Below are positions 16,292 to 25,957 of a stretch of DNA of 64,000 bases, piece after piece (position 1 is the stretch's first letter; every line of letters begins with the position of its first letter). Origin of the DNA: a virus; IMG/VR virus record IMGVR_UViG_3300044701_002822, positions 1-64,000 of that record. One strand, written 5' to 3'. The notes under the pieces are model-generated. The model did not search any database. It was not told the DNA's origin and saw only the letters and a list, made by a program, of their open reading frames with translations. Made by a program: the position numbers and the translations under genes.

Positions 16292-19185
16292 GTCTTGTAT
16301 AAATGTTCTGCATATAATTTATGATATTTTTCATCAAACTGTTTCATGAGCCAATCAAAATCGTTGATCTTTTTAAGTAATTCGATGTTACCTTGATTTT
16401 GTAATCCGTAAGCACTACCCATTTTAGCACCTTGTATTGCGTACTTGCCACATTGTCTACCTGCACCAACAGTACACCAAATTCTTAAACGTTCAGCAGT
16501 TTCTTCATCTTTTTGTCTATCAATAACTTTACTTGCTAATTTAGTGCATTCACGGAATGCACTTTTCCAAGTATTAAAAGGGTCTGTGTTGAATGCAGTA
16601 ATATTTGATATATCATGCACAGCCTTGAACTTGCTGCTAATACTTGTAGTCATGTCGGGCTTGCTGATATCCATGTTAATTGTCAATTCTGTAGGAAACA
16701 GTTTTACGCCACCATATCCGTATACCATGTCGTTTATAGGGTTTTGGCTACGCCACACATGAACTGTTTCTCGATCCCAACGAGCTACTTGATAATCGAA
16801 TTTAAAATCATCAACAATTATAGCATCGCCATCTACGATCCAAAACAAATCAGTATCACACAATTTAGCTGCTTCAATATGTGCTTGATGAATACCTTTG
16901 ACTCCGTGTACACGCTTTGTATTAGGAAATCGTTCTAATATACGATTATAATTTTTGTCAGCATTAGGTTCTTGATAACTGATAAACACAATATCGTAAG
17001 GTTTAGGGGTACTAATAACAATATTAATTTCTTTTTTTGCAGCTACAAATTTGTAATCAAATTCTCGTTTGCTAAATTTAGCATATTTACTGCACAGTAA
17101 AATACCATCATGATATTTTCCATTTAGATAAGCATGAGTTATTGTTCTATCATACTGTTCATCATGACTAAAATACGTGTCAAATCCAAACCTACTAGTA
17201 GGATTAACATAATCAGGTACAATCCAGAACATTTCAGTTTTGCTTGCATTAAGTGCGTCAATATAATCCTCATATGTTTTAGGATAGAATATTTCATATC
17301 GACATGGGCCACTTGCAACTATGTTCCATTCCTTCCTGTTTAGAATAAATCTGTGCTCCACTTCCTTTTTTGTTAGCAGGCGATGCTTGGATAGCAAGAA
17401 CAAACCATTATAAAGGTCTTTGCCTTTTACCCTATGTATGAATGCATGATTTTGCTGTCTGTCATATATATTATCGTGAGTAAAGTAAATATCAAACTTG
17501 AAATTTTCTGCAATAGAAATGTTATTACTGTTTGCCCAGAACAATTCAGTAGTGGTATTGTCATATGCGTTTAAATAATCTTCATAACTATCCACTACAA
17601 ATGTGTCGTACTGTTTAGGGCCACTGCCTACTATTTTCCATTCTTTGCGATTTACGATATGTCTAAATTCAACTTCTTTTTGTGTCAAGGGTCGATGCTT
17701 GCTACATAGAAAGAGTCCGTTATACAGATCCTTGTCTTGTACCTTGTGAATGAATGCATGATTTTGCATTCTATCATATTTGTTGTCATGAGTAAAATAT
17801 ACATTGGGTATTGTAGCAGAGATATTCCTACTGCTCATCCAAAACATTTCTGTTTTGCTATCTTCTACTGCTTTTAAGTATTCGTCGTAACTGTCAATTT
17901 CGTATACTGAATAATCAACACCAGTTGATGCTTCGATATTCCATTCTTTGGCATTTACAAGAAAACGATGTTCTACTTCACGTTGTGTAAGCGGTCTATG
18001 CTTACTACATAAAAACAATCCGTTGCGTTTATCTCCACAGTGTAAAAAGTTGTGATTTGTTTTTCTGTCAAATGCATTGTCGTGTGTAAAGTAGATGTTG
18101 GGTATATTTGCAGTAATATTTTTGCTGCTCATCCAAAACATTTCAGTTTTACTGTTTTCTAAAGCATACAGGTATTCGTCATAGCTATCGATATCAAATA
18201 CAGGATATGTTAGAGGACCACTAGCAACCACGTCCCACTCTTTTGCATTTACAATAAATCTATGCTCAAACTCACGTTGTGTTAGAGGTCTGTGTTTGGT
18301 TAACAGAAACACACCGTTGCGATAATCTTTGCCATCTACTCTATGTATAAAGTTGTGATTGGATTTTCGATCATACTCATTGTCGTGGGTAAAATATAAA
18401 TCCATTTTAAAGTTAGGATCTAACTTTACATTTGATGTAAATGTCCAAAATAGTTCTGTGGTATCTTTACTTTCAATAGCTGCAAGATATTCATCGTAGG
18501 TATTGCACTCTACTATGTCATAAAACTTTTTGGTACTTCCTACAATATTGTGTTCAATGCGATTCACAGGAAATCTATATTCCACTTCACGTTCAGATAG
18601 CTCTCTCCGCTTTGTGCATAAAAATAACCCGTTATACAGGCGTTGATCATCGACTTGGTTAATAAAAGCGTGGGTTTGATTTCTTAGCTGACTGTCGTGA
18701 TGCGAAATATAGAAAGTGTTAACAAGATGTAGGTCATGCGTTATAACATTACTGCTCATCCAAAACAATTCTGTAGTAGAATTTTCAAGAGCAAACTTAT
18801 AATCTTGATAACCATTTATAGCAAATAAGTCGTAGGGTTTAGGAACACTAGCTACTATGTCTATTTCTTTTTTATTAATATAAAATCTATGTTCGATTTC
18901 TTTGTTGGATACATATGAATTTTTTGGTATCAGTGCAATACCGTCATAAGAATTATTGTTCTTAAAAACATGTACATAATTTTGACTCCACTGGTCTGGA
19001 ACATAAGTAAAGTCAAATTCACTGTTCACTATTACATCGTCCGGAACTAACCAGAAGAAATCTGTTAAAGAAATTTTACGTGCATGTTCGAATGAATCGG
19101 CTTTTTTAGCAAGAGGAAATTTACTCTTTAGATCATTCCACTGTTTAGAATTTTTTTGTAATGTTATAAAAATAATATCATACAT
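16276..19185 (-). CDS. Glycosyltransferase (GT-A-like) with seven degenerate N-terminal copies
   Basis: 969 residues. The C-terminal ~290 residues are a GT-A-like domain: FISYQEPNADKNY, a DxD-type motif in DLFWIVDGDA, and GYGGVKLFPTE, closely paralogous to 62325-63254. Upstream are seven copies of about 95 residues, each with a (E/D)xFW block, YFTHDNxYDR, NHAFIHRV, GLFLCSKHRPLT and an EVEHRF/KEWxIVASGP end. In the copies the DGD is degraded (PDD, SSN, SSR), so only the last looks catalytic. The repeats may bind glycan or form a scaffold. The gene heads the ten-gene minus operon under a perfect sigma70 promoter. Confidence 0.78.
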   Translation of the reverse strand: MYDIIFITLQKNSKQWNDLKSKFPLAKKADSFEHARKISLTDFFWLVPDDVIVNSEFDFTYVPDQWSQNYVHVFKNNNSYDGIALIPKNSYVSNKEIEHRFYINKKEIDIVASVPKPYDLFAINGYQDYKFALENSTTELFWMSSNVITHDLHLVNTFYISHHDSQLRNQTHAFINQVDDQRLYNGLFLCTKRRELSEREVEYRFPVNRIEHNIVGSTKKFYDIVECNTYDEYLAAIESKDTTELFWTFTSNVKLDPNFKMDLYFTHDNEYDRKSNHNFIHRVDGKDYRNGVFLLTKHRPLTQREFEHRFIVNAKEWDVVASGPLTYPVFDIDSYDEYLYALENSKTEMFWMSSKNITANIPNIYFTHDNAFDRKTNHNFLHCGDKRNGLFLCSKHRPLTQREVEHRFLVNAKEWNIEASTGVDYSVYEIDSYDEYLKAVEDSKTEMFWMSSRNISATIPNVYFTHDNKYDRMQNHAFIHKVQDKDLYNGLFLCSKHRPLTQKEVEFRHIVNRKEWKIVGSGPKQYDTFVVDSYEDYLNAYDNTTTELFWANSNNISIAENFKFDIYFTHDNIYDRQQNHAFIHRVKGKDLYNGLFLLSKHRLLTKKEVEHRFILNRKEWNIVASGPCRYEIFYPKTYEDYIDALNASKTEMFWIVPDYVNPTSRFGFDTYFSHDEQYDRTITHAYLNGKYHDGILLCSKYAKFSKREFDYKFVAAKKEINIVISTPKPYDIVFISYQEPNADKNYNRILERFPNTKRVHGVKGIHQAHIEAAKLCDTDLFWIVDGDAIIVDDFKFDYQVARWDRETVHVWRSQNPINDMVYGYGGVKLFPTELTINMDISKPDMTTSISSKFKAVHDISNITAFNTDPFNTWKSAFRECTKLASKVIDRQKDEETAERLRIWCTVGAGRQCGKYAIQGAKMGSAYGLQNQGNIELLKKINDFDWLMKQFDEKYHKLYAEHLYKTWKTK
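17010..19185 (-). repeat. Seven ~95-residue repeats encoded in the glycosyltransferase-like gene
   Basis: The tandem units share (T/K)TE(L/M)FW, YFTHDN.YDR, HAFIHRV and SKHRPLT blocks and appear to be decayed duplicates of the C-terminal GT-A-like domain. Unit borders are approximate; the first and seventh units are closest to the intact domain in their FFWLVPDD and MFWIVPD blocks. Confidence 0.75.
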
Positions 19186-19191
19186 ACTGTT

Positions 19192-19220
19192 ATTATATAG
19201 CAGTTTTATTGTTGTGTCAA
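19192..19220 (-). promoter_or_regulatory. Consensus sigma70 promoter for the 19185-7394 operon
   Basis: TTGACA (19220-19215), exactly 17 bases, TATAAT (19197-19192): a perfect consensus match on the minus strand. Six bases separate TATAAT from the ATG at 19185, so the predicted +1 falls on or beside the A of the start codon and the message would be leaderless. Host RNA polymerase could read it early in infection. Confidence 0.75.
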
Positions 19221-19229
19221 CTTTTTTAC

Positions 19230-19249
19230 GATAAATAGTTTACAAGGAG
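19230..19249 (+). promoter_or_regulatory. Late-type promoter and ribosome binding site for the fibre-like gene
   Basis: GATAAATA at 19230-19237 matches the T4-like late motif in seven of eight bases. AAGGAG at 19244-19249 is a strong Shine-Dalgarno sequence seven bases before the ATG at 19256. The divergent neighbour uses a sigma70 promoter in the same 70-base gap. Confidence 0.6.
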
Positions 19250-19255
19250 ATTATC

Positions 19256-21088
19256 ATGGAATACTACGAAGGTGCATCTTATAAAATAAACATAGAAGGC
19301 TATGACAGCACATTAATTTTGGATGGCTATACCAGAACTCTTAAAGCTACCGTAATTGATCAAAATGACAACATTATGGTAGACCACGAAACTGGTACTC
19401 TATATGGAACGTTAGTAGGAAACATTGTTGACACTGATAATAACCTTATTTTTGATTCGGAAAGAAGAATCATTCATGCAGAGCAATTCAAAGGCAGTAT
19501 AGTCGACAAGCACGGTGACATAGTTTTTGACCATAATCAGACTACTTTTTCAGGAACATTCGTCGGCGACTTGCATGGCAATATCATGTCTGGCGAAACA
19601 GTTATTTACGATCGCGAAACACAAAGTATAAATGCAAACATCATTGGTAATTTGTTTTCAGCAGATGGCGGACTGTCTTATGATCACGACAGAAATATAT
19701 TTCAAGGAACCTTTGTAGGTAACTTTTTAGACCAAGACGGCAACCTGTTGTTTTCAAGCAGCGATACTACACAAAACTTTGGTGACAATGTATTAATGTA
19801 TTCAGATGGCACCATTGCATTAGATTTGCATACTAAAATTATCACAGGCAGTTTGTGGGGAAATATTGTTACACAAGAAGGTAATGTTCTGCTCAATGCA
19901 GAATCCGAAGGCTTTTACGGAAATGTACACGGCCATGTGTTTAGTCGAGATGGGGCAATATTGCTTGATGTTGATACAAAAACAATAACAGGCAATTTGA
20001 TTGGCGATATTTATAACGCAGATGGATTTTTAATATTTGACCACGAAACATTTGAACTTAGATCAAACGTAATGGGTAACATACTTGCTTCCGATGGCAG
20101 TATTATGGTTGATACACAAACAGGTGTTATAGTAGGTACAGTTGTAGGAAACGTATCAGGAAATATTGTAAATTCAGATATGATGACTGTATTTGACTCC
20201 GATAACGTAACTTTTGCTTTTCCAATTCGAGCTGATATTATCGGTTCAGTAACCGGTAATATATATGACATTGATGGTGATAAAATATTAGACGCAGATG
20301 AAAGAACGTTACAGATCAATTCAATTATTAGTAATTCAATATCTTCAAACTTCTTTGGTACCTTTATAGGCAATATTATAGACCCAGATGGTTTGGTTGT
20401 TTTAAATTCAGACTCAAATGAATTTTTAGGAACTGTAACCGGTCAATTAGAAGGAAATATCTTCAATAGCAGTGGCCAAATAGTATATAACTTTGAAGCA
20501 AAAGAGTTTAATCTTGATACAGTCAAAATTGTAGACCAATTGTTGTCGATAGATTATGAAAATAACTTGTTGAGTATTGGAAAAGCGTCTTCTAGTGTAC
20601 CATACAGCGGCGGTACTCTAGCAATATATTCAAACAAAGATATCACAGATGACTATGGTCCTTTGAGTATTTACGTTTCTAAAGACAATTCAAATTTAGG
20701 AGCTATTACTCTAGTAAAATCAAGAGGTACAATTGACCAACCTATGCCTGTACAACCAGGCGATAAGTTGAATGGCATATTATTTGGAGCACAATCAGGT
20801 TCATCATCCGAAACTATATGTGCAGTAGGTTCAATAGAATTTTCAGTAGAAGAAAATTCTGTTATTTCTGATTATAAAATTGCAGGACAATTTGATTTAC
20901 TATTATCCAACAGCAATGGCGAACTTGTAAACGTTTTGTCTGTAAACTCTGACGGATATTTAAAAACAAAGATCAAAGATCTAAGTATAGTAGGACAAAC
21001 TTCTAATACACCGACAAATAGTACTCCTAATAGATGGTTAGAAGTGCTAGTAAATGGTATTACACAGTATATTCCTCTATATTCATAA
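19256..21088 (+). CDS. Repetitive fibre-like or tail-surface protein
   Basis: 610 residues. Residues 40-430 hold about a dozen repeats of roughly 28 residues with the pattern GxxxGNIxxxDGxxxxDxxT, rich in Gly, Asn and Asp at turn positions; this is typical of beta-solenoid or fibrous proteins of phage tails. The C-terminus is a separate domain with PGDKLNGILFGA and it ends in RWLEVLVNGITQYIPLYS, the kind of short ending common on virion structural proteins of marine T4-like phages. No enzyme motif. It is the only gene in its unit, has a late-type promoter and a strong ribosome binding site, and is the best structural-protein candidate in the window. Confidence 0.65.
   Translation: MEYYEGASYKINIEGYDSTLILDGYTRTLKATVIDQNDNIMVDHETGTLYGTLVGNIVDTDNNLIFDSERRIIHAEQFKGSIVDKHGDIVFDHNQTTFSGTFVGDLHGNIMSGETVIYDRETQSINANIIGNLFSADGGLSYDHDRNIFQGTFVGNFLDQDGNLLFSSSDTTQNFGDNVLMYSDGTIALDLHTKIITGSLWGNIVTQEGNVLLNAESEGFYGNVHGHVFSRDGAILLDVDTKTITGNLIGDIYNADGFLIFDHETFELRSNVMGNILASDGSIMVDTQTGVIVGTVVGNVSGNIVNSDMMTVFDSDNVTFAFPIRADIIGSVTGNIYDIDGDKILDADERTLQINSIISNSISSNFFGTFIGNIIDPDGLVVLNSDSNEFLGTVTGQLEGNIFNSSGQIVYNFEAKEFNLDTVKIVDQLLSIDYENNLLSIGKASSSVPYSGGTLAIYSNKDITDDYGPLSIYVSKDNSNLGAITLVKSRGTIDQPMPVQPGDKLNGILFGAQSGSSSETICAVGSIEFSVEENSVISDYKIAGQFDLLLSNSNGELVNVLSVNSDGYLKTKIKDLSIVGQTSNTPTNSTPNRWLEVLVNGITQYIPLYS
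19380..20520 (+). repeat. ~28-residue repeats within the fibre-like gene
   Basis: Repeated GNI/GNV/GNL followed by four residues, DG, a short hydrophobic strand and D, then T/S and G. One copy near the middle (DNVLMYSDGTIALD) and another near residue 300 are interrupted by longer inserts. Borders are approximate. Confidence 0.7.
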
Positions 21089-22973
21089 TAGACGTGTGAT
21101 TATGTTTTTTTGTAATATTTGTAATCAAATTAGTGCCAAATCCTGATCTGTTAAGAAAATGTAACTTTGATCTAAAATCATAAAAATCATCCCAACTTTT
21201 TAGTGGTTCAAATGTATATTCAACAAACATGTTAACTAGGCTGTCTTCAAACATAATATATTCGTATATATTGTATCTAAAATTGTATTTTTCAAGATTT
21301 GGTCTATTATAATCAACTGAAAACATTTTATTAAATAACATAACATCTTCTTCTAAGGCATTGTTAACATTGTCAAAATACTTGCTTGCCCATTCAGCAA
21401 TGGCTGCTTCTACTCCGGATCTATTTTGATGCAGCTCGAATTGATTGTCATACAATACTACATCGTCTCTAGCTTCGCCGCCATTAGATGTTTTGTATTC
21501 AACTTGATCCCAGAAGAATGCTTTGTAAGCTTCTTCGTGTGACTTGTAGATTTTATTTAAAACAGGATTAGTTTGAATAAACTGTTTTAGATCTTCGTAC
21601 AGATCAAGATAACTAATGCCCTTGTATTTGTGCAAAAATCTTGCAATAATCTGTGTCCAACCATAGTTGTGAAAATTTACAAGAATCCAAGAAAACATCC
21701 ACGATTCTAACATCTCTTCTTTGCTCATATACTTGGTTTCAACTACAAGTCTACTGATCTCAGGAATACGTGTAGGTTGTCCGCCTTCAATGTGTGGAAC
21801 AGTTCTTGTTACTATTCCGTGCTTGTCTATTTGGTCTGCTAATGGTGAATTTCTAAGAACGTCAAGTGGATATATTTCCAATGATTTATGAAGTCCTAAA
21901 GTTAGTGCTTTATCTAAGCCAGTTTTCCAAGATGCAACAGTTTCTTTAGGTAACCCTAATATTAACTCAGTAAAATATGATATTCTATTTACATTACACT
22001 CATGGAAAATTTCGCTGATATCATTTATGCCTAAATTTCTTCTTTCAATTTCAACCAATACGTCATTGTCTAGAGATTGTAAACTAAGAGTAAAGCCTCT
22101 AAAAATTCCTCCTTCGTTTAATACTTTAGCAATGTCTAACAGTTGTTTAGTACTGTTTTTATACCAGTTGATAATTATACCATTTGGATATCCATATTTC
22201 TTTTTACATTTTACTATGTGTTTGGCTATAGCTAAATCTCTTTCGTAAAAGACACCAAAATTAGCATCTCCTACTGATACAAAATCGATTTTATTCTTTG
22301 CCATCCACTCAATCTCATTGAACACTCTGTCGTCGTGCATTTTTTTAATTTTACTAAATGTCATGCTACCCCAATCACAGAATGTACATTTAAACGGACA
22401 ACCTCGATTGGTTTCAATAGTTGTAGCCCAAACAAACTCTGGATGCTTTTTCATTACAATTTCATAAACGTTTGATTCATACATTGGACTAGGCAAAACG
22501 CTTGTTTCTAATCTAGGACTACGTGGATAAGTAGGTTTAACTTTACCTGTTTCATTTATATCACGTAGCATTTTAAGTAATATTTCTTCACCTTCTCCGT
22601 AATGAGCACTATCTATAAACTTGTGCTGTTCAAGATATTCTTCACAATGTTTGTCAACTTGATTTCCACCATATATAATAATGCAGTTAGGAAAACGCTC
22701 TTTGATTAATTTTGACAAAATTAGACAAAAATTTTCATTCCACACTTGTACACTAAACAAGCACACATCCGGATCTACTAATTCTTTTACAATATCTGCA
22801 GGTTCATTTCTTACAACATATACATCTATTAGTTCAAAGTTATTGTGTATGTCTTGATGTTGTACTGCATATGTCCAAACCGAAGATAGACTAAAAGGCA
22901 GCCAATGACTAGTAAAGTTCTTTCCAAAACCTGCCTGATAATTTGGTTGGAACAAATAAACTCTTTTCTTCAT
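21060..22973 (-). CDS. B12-binding-domain radical SAM protein
   Basis: 637 residues. Residues 1-140 form a cobalamin-binding-type Rossmann domain ending with HYGEGEE at 124-130. The radical SAM motif is C192, C196, C199 (CPFKCTFCDWG), followed by a FVSVGDANFG strand. After the barrel comes a long C-terminal region of about 200 residues without recognisable motif. The CDWG variant is characteristic of a B12-radical SAM subgroup distinct from 1780 and 55359. Last gene of the 27237-21060 unit; its final 29 bases overlap the fibre-like gene. Substrate unknown. Confidence 0.88.
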   Translation of the reverse strand: MKKRVYLFQPNYQAGFGKNFTSHWLPFSLSSVWTYAVQHQDIHNNFELIDVYVVRNEPADIVKELVDPDVCLFSVQVWNENFCLILSKLIKERFPNCIIIYGGNQVDKHCEEYLEQHKFIDSAHYGEGEEILLKMLRDINETGKVKPTYPRSPRLETSVLPSPMYESNVYEIVMKKHPEFVWATTIETNRGCPFKCTFCDWGSMTFSKIKKMHDDRVFNEIEWMAKNKIDFVSVGDANFGVFYERDLAIAKHIVKCKKKYGYPNGIIINWYKNSTKQLLDIAKVLNEGGIFRGFTLSLQSLDNDVLVEIERRNLGINDISEIFHECNVNRISYFTELILGLPKETVASWKTGLDKALTLGLHKSLEIYPLDVLRNSPLADQIDKHGIVTRTVPHIEGGQPTRIPEISRLVVETKYMSKEEMLESWMFSWILVNFHNYGWTQIIARFLHKYKGISYLDLYEDLKQFIQTNPVLNKIYKSHEEAYKAFFWDQVEYKTSNGGEARDDVVLYDNQFELHQNRSGVEAAIAEWASKYFDNVNNALEEDVMLFNKMFSVDYNRPNLEKYNFRYNIYEYIMFEDSLVNMFVEYTFEPLKSWDDFYDFRSKLHFLNRSGFGTNLITNITKKHNHTSIMNIEEYTV

Positions 22974-23620
22974 TATTTGTCCTCAAACAAAAATTCTGTG
23001 CTGTTATAAAATCTAAATGTTGCAACATTTCTCATTTCGTTTGTTGGATTATACACCCCATGAGGAACATTGACTCTCAAAACGGCTGGTTTGTCTAAAA
23101 CCAATCTTGCTACTTCTGTAACCGAATTAGGATCTACACCGCCACAAAAATAAAAATTAGGATAATAGCAATACTTTGGAGTCTCATCATTTATCTTATA
23201 AAATAGTGTTTCACTGTTTTCACAATTTTCTAGAGGAATATTAATTGCGTTTGTTGGCTCAAATTGAGTTTCTTCCCAGTCTTCTTCGTCCTTGGCATCT
23301 ATGTGTATAAAAACACAATCTTTATCCAGTGGGTCTTTAACCTCAATTTTGTTTGGAGCATTTACAAAATAAATTAGTTGGTGAACATCTAATCCCATTG
23401 ACTTAAATGTTGCATATAAATCTGGCAATTCTTTTTCTATTGTATCTTCAAAAAAACAATACCAGCTCACGTGGACTTCTTGTCCTTGTGGCGTCATTTT
23501 AGAGTATTCTTTAGTTAATTCATCCGGCGGTGGATTGTTATTTCTAAAATTTATTAGATCTGCTTGATGTTTTTTCCAATTAGGAATATCAAGATAATTA
23601 TAATATTTTTTATAAGACAT
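22973..23620 (-). CDS. Putative 2-oxoglutarate/Fe(II) oxygenase-like protein
   Basis: 215 residues from the ATG at 23620, chosen because it overlaps the upstream stop (23610) by 11 bases and begins the conserved MSYKKYY block. FIHIDAK supplies an HxD pair near residue 123-125 and NVPHGVYNP near residue 189 the distal histidine, followed by RNVATFRF, in which an Arg could bind 2-oxoglutarate. INIPLEN lies between them at the expected strand. The triad order and spacing match cupin-like hydroxylases. Substrate unknown. Confidence 0.6.
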   Translation of the reverse strand: MSYKKYYNYLDIPNWKKHQADLINFRNNNPPPDELTKEYSKMTPQGQEVHVSWYCFFEDTIEKELPDLYATFKSMGLDVHQLIYFVNAPNKIEVKDPLDKDCVFIHIDAKDEEDWEETQFEPTNAINIPLENCENSETLFYKINDETPKYCYYPNFYFCGGVDPNSVTEVARLVLDKPAVLRVNVPHGVYNPTNEMRNVATFRFYNSTEFLFEDK

Positions 23621-24818
23621 CTTCTTCCTTTGGTATTTGAATATATTTACCGAAATCGTAAGGCACAATAAATTTTCTGGCACTATCGTCAACACAAATG
23701 TTATTTAAAAAGTCAATTAAGTCAAGATGCTGTTGTTCAATTTTTTTACATATATTAAAATTGTGTTCAACTCCATCTCTTATTTTACTTTGATTTTTGT
23801 TAGCATTTTTTAAAAAATATTCTACGTTAGTAGCAACTGCACAATTTTTTTCATCCCAGTTGTCTATTTTATAATAATCCGGTATAGCAAAAAACTCTTC
23901 AAACGTACAAAATCCTAGACTTTTTACATATTCAATTCTATCTTTGTGATCAGCTAAAATAAAAGGAAGTCGATTTCTCATAGGTTTGAATAATCCTTGC
24001 GTTAAGTATTTCCAATTTGCATGAGGAGGATACGCCCATCCTTCGGTTATGACATCAATTGATACTTGGGCATATTCTTCATACGGCGATGATACCATCA
24101 AGAGTGCAGCAGGTCCATCCCAAACTTTATTATCCACAATTTGTTTACCGGTCATATCTGCATAACCTCTGTAAGCACCAGTATTCTCGTCGTGATTGTT
24201 AATTGTGTCTTTTAAAAACTTTCTATAATCCTCATCGGAGTATTCTTTAAAATAATTTCTAACATATTCTTTGTCACGTTCCGATTTTAATGAATAAAAA
24301 CTATATAAAGAGTTTTTTAACATATCTTTTTCGTAAAATGCTTTAAGCAATCCAATCCTATTTGGACGACTTATTTCACCTGTAAAAAACATAAATTTAC
24401 CAGTATCAGGATTCCATTCATGTTGAGAATACTCTAAACCATTATTTCTGCGAGAGTCCACAGATTTGATCATTTCTAATCCATAATGCATTTTTAATAA
24501 TTTAACATCTATGTTTCTATTTTCAAATTCTTTGTCAAAGTCATGTGCTTGACCTAATAATAGATAGGTTGTATTAATATTGATTTTTTTAAATTCTGCT
24601 ATTAAATCTTTTAACCAATCATAAAAAATATCATTATCTTTGTATGCCATTCCATCAATTAACATCAATCCTACTACTGTATCAATATTGTAATTTTTTT
24701 GATATTCTTTAACTTGCTTTAATATAAGCTTCCTATGAAACTCATACATTTCTATATCAGTATAAGTTTTGTCTGAGTATATCCACCATAACTCAAACTT
24801 TATTATAGCTGCTTTCAT
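23610..24818 (-). CDS. Glycosyltransferase-like protein (GT10/exostosin-like C-terminus)
   Basis: 402 residues. The C-terminal third has VITEGWAYPP, LFKPMRNRLPFILADH and a VKSLGFCTFEEF segment, matching the layout ITEK ... PFxIxG ... LGFxTF found in three other proteins here (46368, 48375, 52662). That layout resembles the donor-sugar-binding half of GT10 fucosyltransferases or exostosin-like GT-B enzymes. A FFTGEISRPNR block near the middle resembles the acceptor/donor hinge. It is more diverged than the other three (EGW for EKT). It overlaps 24815 by ATGA. Confidence 0.45.
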   Translation of the reverse strand: MKAAIIKFELWWIYSDKTYTDIEMYEFHRKLILKQVKEYQKNYNIDTVVGLMLIDGMAYKDNDIFYDWLKDLIAEFKKININTTYLLLGQAHDFDKEFENRNIDVKLLKMHYGLEMIKSVDSRRNNGLEYSQHEWNPDTGKFMFFTGEISRPNRIGLLKAFYEKDMLKNSLYSFYSLKSERDKEYVRNYFKEYSDEDYRKFLKDTINNHDENTGAYRGYADMTGKQIVDNKVWDGPAALLMVSSPYEEYAQVSIDVITEGWAYPPHANWKYLTQGLFKPMRNRLPFILADHKDRIEYVKSLGFCTFEEFFAIPDYYKIDNWDEKNCAVATNVEYFLKNANKNQSKIRDGVEHNFNICKKIEQQHLDLIDFLNNICVDDSARKFIVPYDFGKYIQIPKEEDVL

Positions 24819-25957
24819 TGATTCTTATCCCATATCATATCCATAAAGTTGTTCCAATATTCTTTTGCATCGTCAAGTGTTTTATTTACTTTATATGATT
24901 TTATATAGTTATACAACCATGGATTGGCATTTTTAATGCTTTCTTTTCGTATAACATCCAGTTCTTGAGTGTAATGTACAAAATAATCAAACAAATTTTC
25001 ACCAGGTTCGTTTAACCATTGCAAAACTTTTTTGTTTGTTATATTGTTATTAATATACAACTTAAAATTGTCAGGTGTATTTTGTATGTTTAGCTCTCTT
25101 GGATAAGTCACAAAGTTTTCATTAAACACAAACTTAGGATAGTTTTTTCTATAGTACGATTGTATATTATCAATCTCATTTGCATTGTAAACATTTATGG
25201 TACAGTTTATTGTAACAGAGATTGTCTCATTAATAATACTATGATAATAATCTAATACCGATTTAACTTTATTAAACTCCGCATTTTTTCTGATATAATT
25301 AAACAGTTTATCAGTACCATCTAAACTGACTGTTAACGCAACTGTTTTAAATCTTTGTATATATTTTTTTATTTTTTTAGTCGGCATTATTGTAGCATTA
25401 GTTGTCATCCATAATTCTATGTTTTCAATAGTATTTTCGTTGTCTAATCTATCTAGCATAGGTTCAAACTTCGGACTGTACAATGGCTCGCCGCCTTGAA
25501 AAACAATTCGTTGTAAATTATGTAAATTAACTGTATCAGTTAAAGTGTTTTTTAAATATTTTGTAGGTGATAATGTTCGGCCATACAATAGCTTTTCATC
25601 TGCATACCAATTGTGACTATAACCACTAGTACACATTCTGCATTTAAGATTACAAATATTATCTAACATAAAATCAAGTACAATGAGCTTTGGTTCTGTA
25701 ACAATACCAAATTCTTCATTTGCTTGTTGTCGTTCACTAATTAAGCCTGCTGCTTCTTTATTGTAACAGCTTTCACAACCTGATATACATTTACCTTGTA
25801 GCATATCTTGTCGAATATTATTCATCCATTCACTATCAAAAAAATTTTCAACAGAATCTGTTTGCGGAGGTTCTAAAAAGTTACAACATGGCATAACTTG
25901 ATTAAAATTTGCTACATACAAATTAACAAACGGATACGCACAATAAGTCTTATTCAT
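24815..25957 (-). CDS. Twitch-domain radical SAM protein
   Basis: 380 residues. Twitch cysteines C6, C24-C25, C57, C61 and C64 (CISGCESCYNKEAAG); radical SAM motif C102, C106, C109 (CNLKCRMC); a QGGEPLY motif follows. It is closest to 28491-29621, sharing the short N-terminus and a YPREL/YPEYL block before the C-terminal helices, and the two sit in neighbouring divergent units. It overlaps 25950 by eight bases. Substrate unknown. Confidence 0.92.
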   Translation of the reverse strand: MNKTYCAYPFVNLYVANFNQVMPCCNFLEPPQTDSVENFFDSEWMNNIRQDMLQGKCISGCESCYNKEAAGLISERQQANEEFGIVTEPKLIVLDFMLDNICNLKCRMCTSGYSHNWYADEKLLYGRTLSPTKYLKNTLTDTVNLHNLQRIVFQGGEPLYSPKFEPMLDRLDNENTIENIELWMTTNATIMPTKKIKKYIQRFKTVALTVSLDGTDKLFNYIRKNAEFNKVKSVLDYYHSIINETISVTINCTINVYNANEIDNIQSYYRKNYPKFVFNENFVTYPRELNIQNTPDNFKLYINNNITNKKVLQWLNEPGENLFDYFVHYTQELDVIRKESIKNANPWLYNYIKSYKVNKTLDDAKEYWNNFMDMIWDKNQ

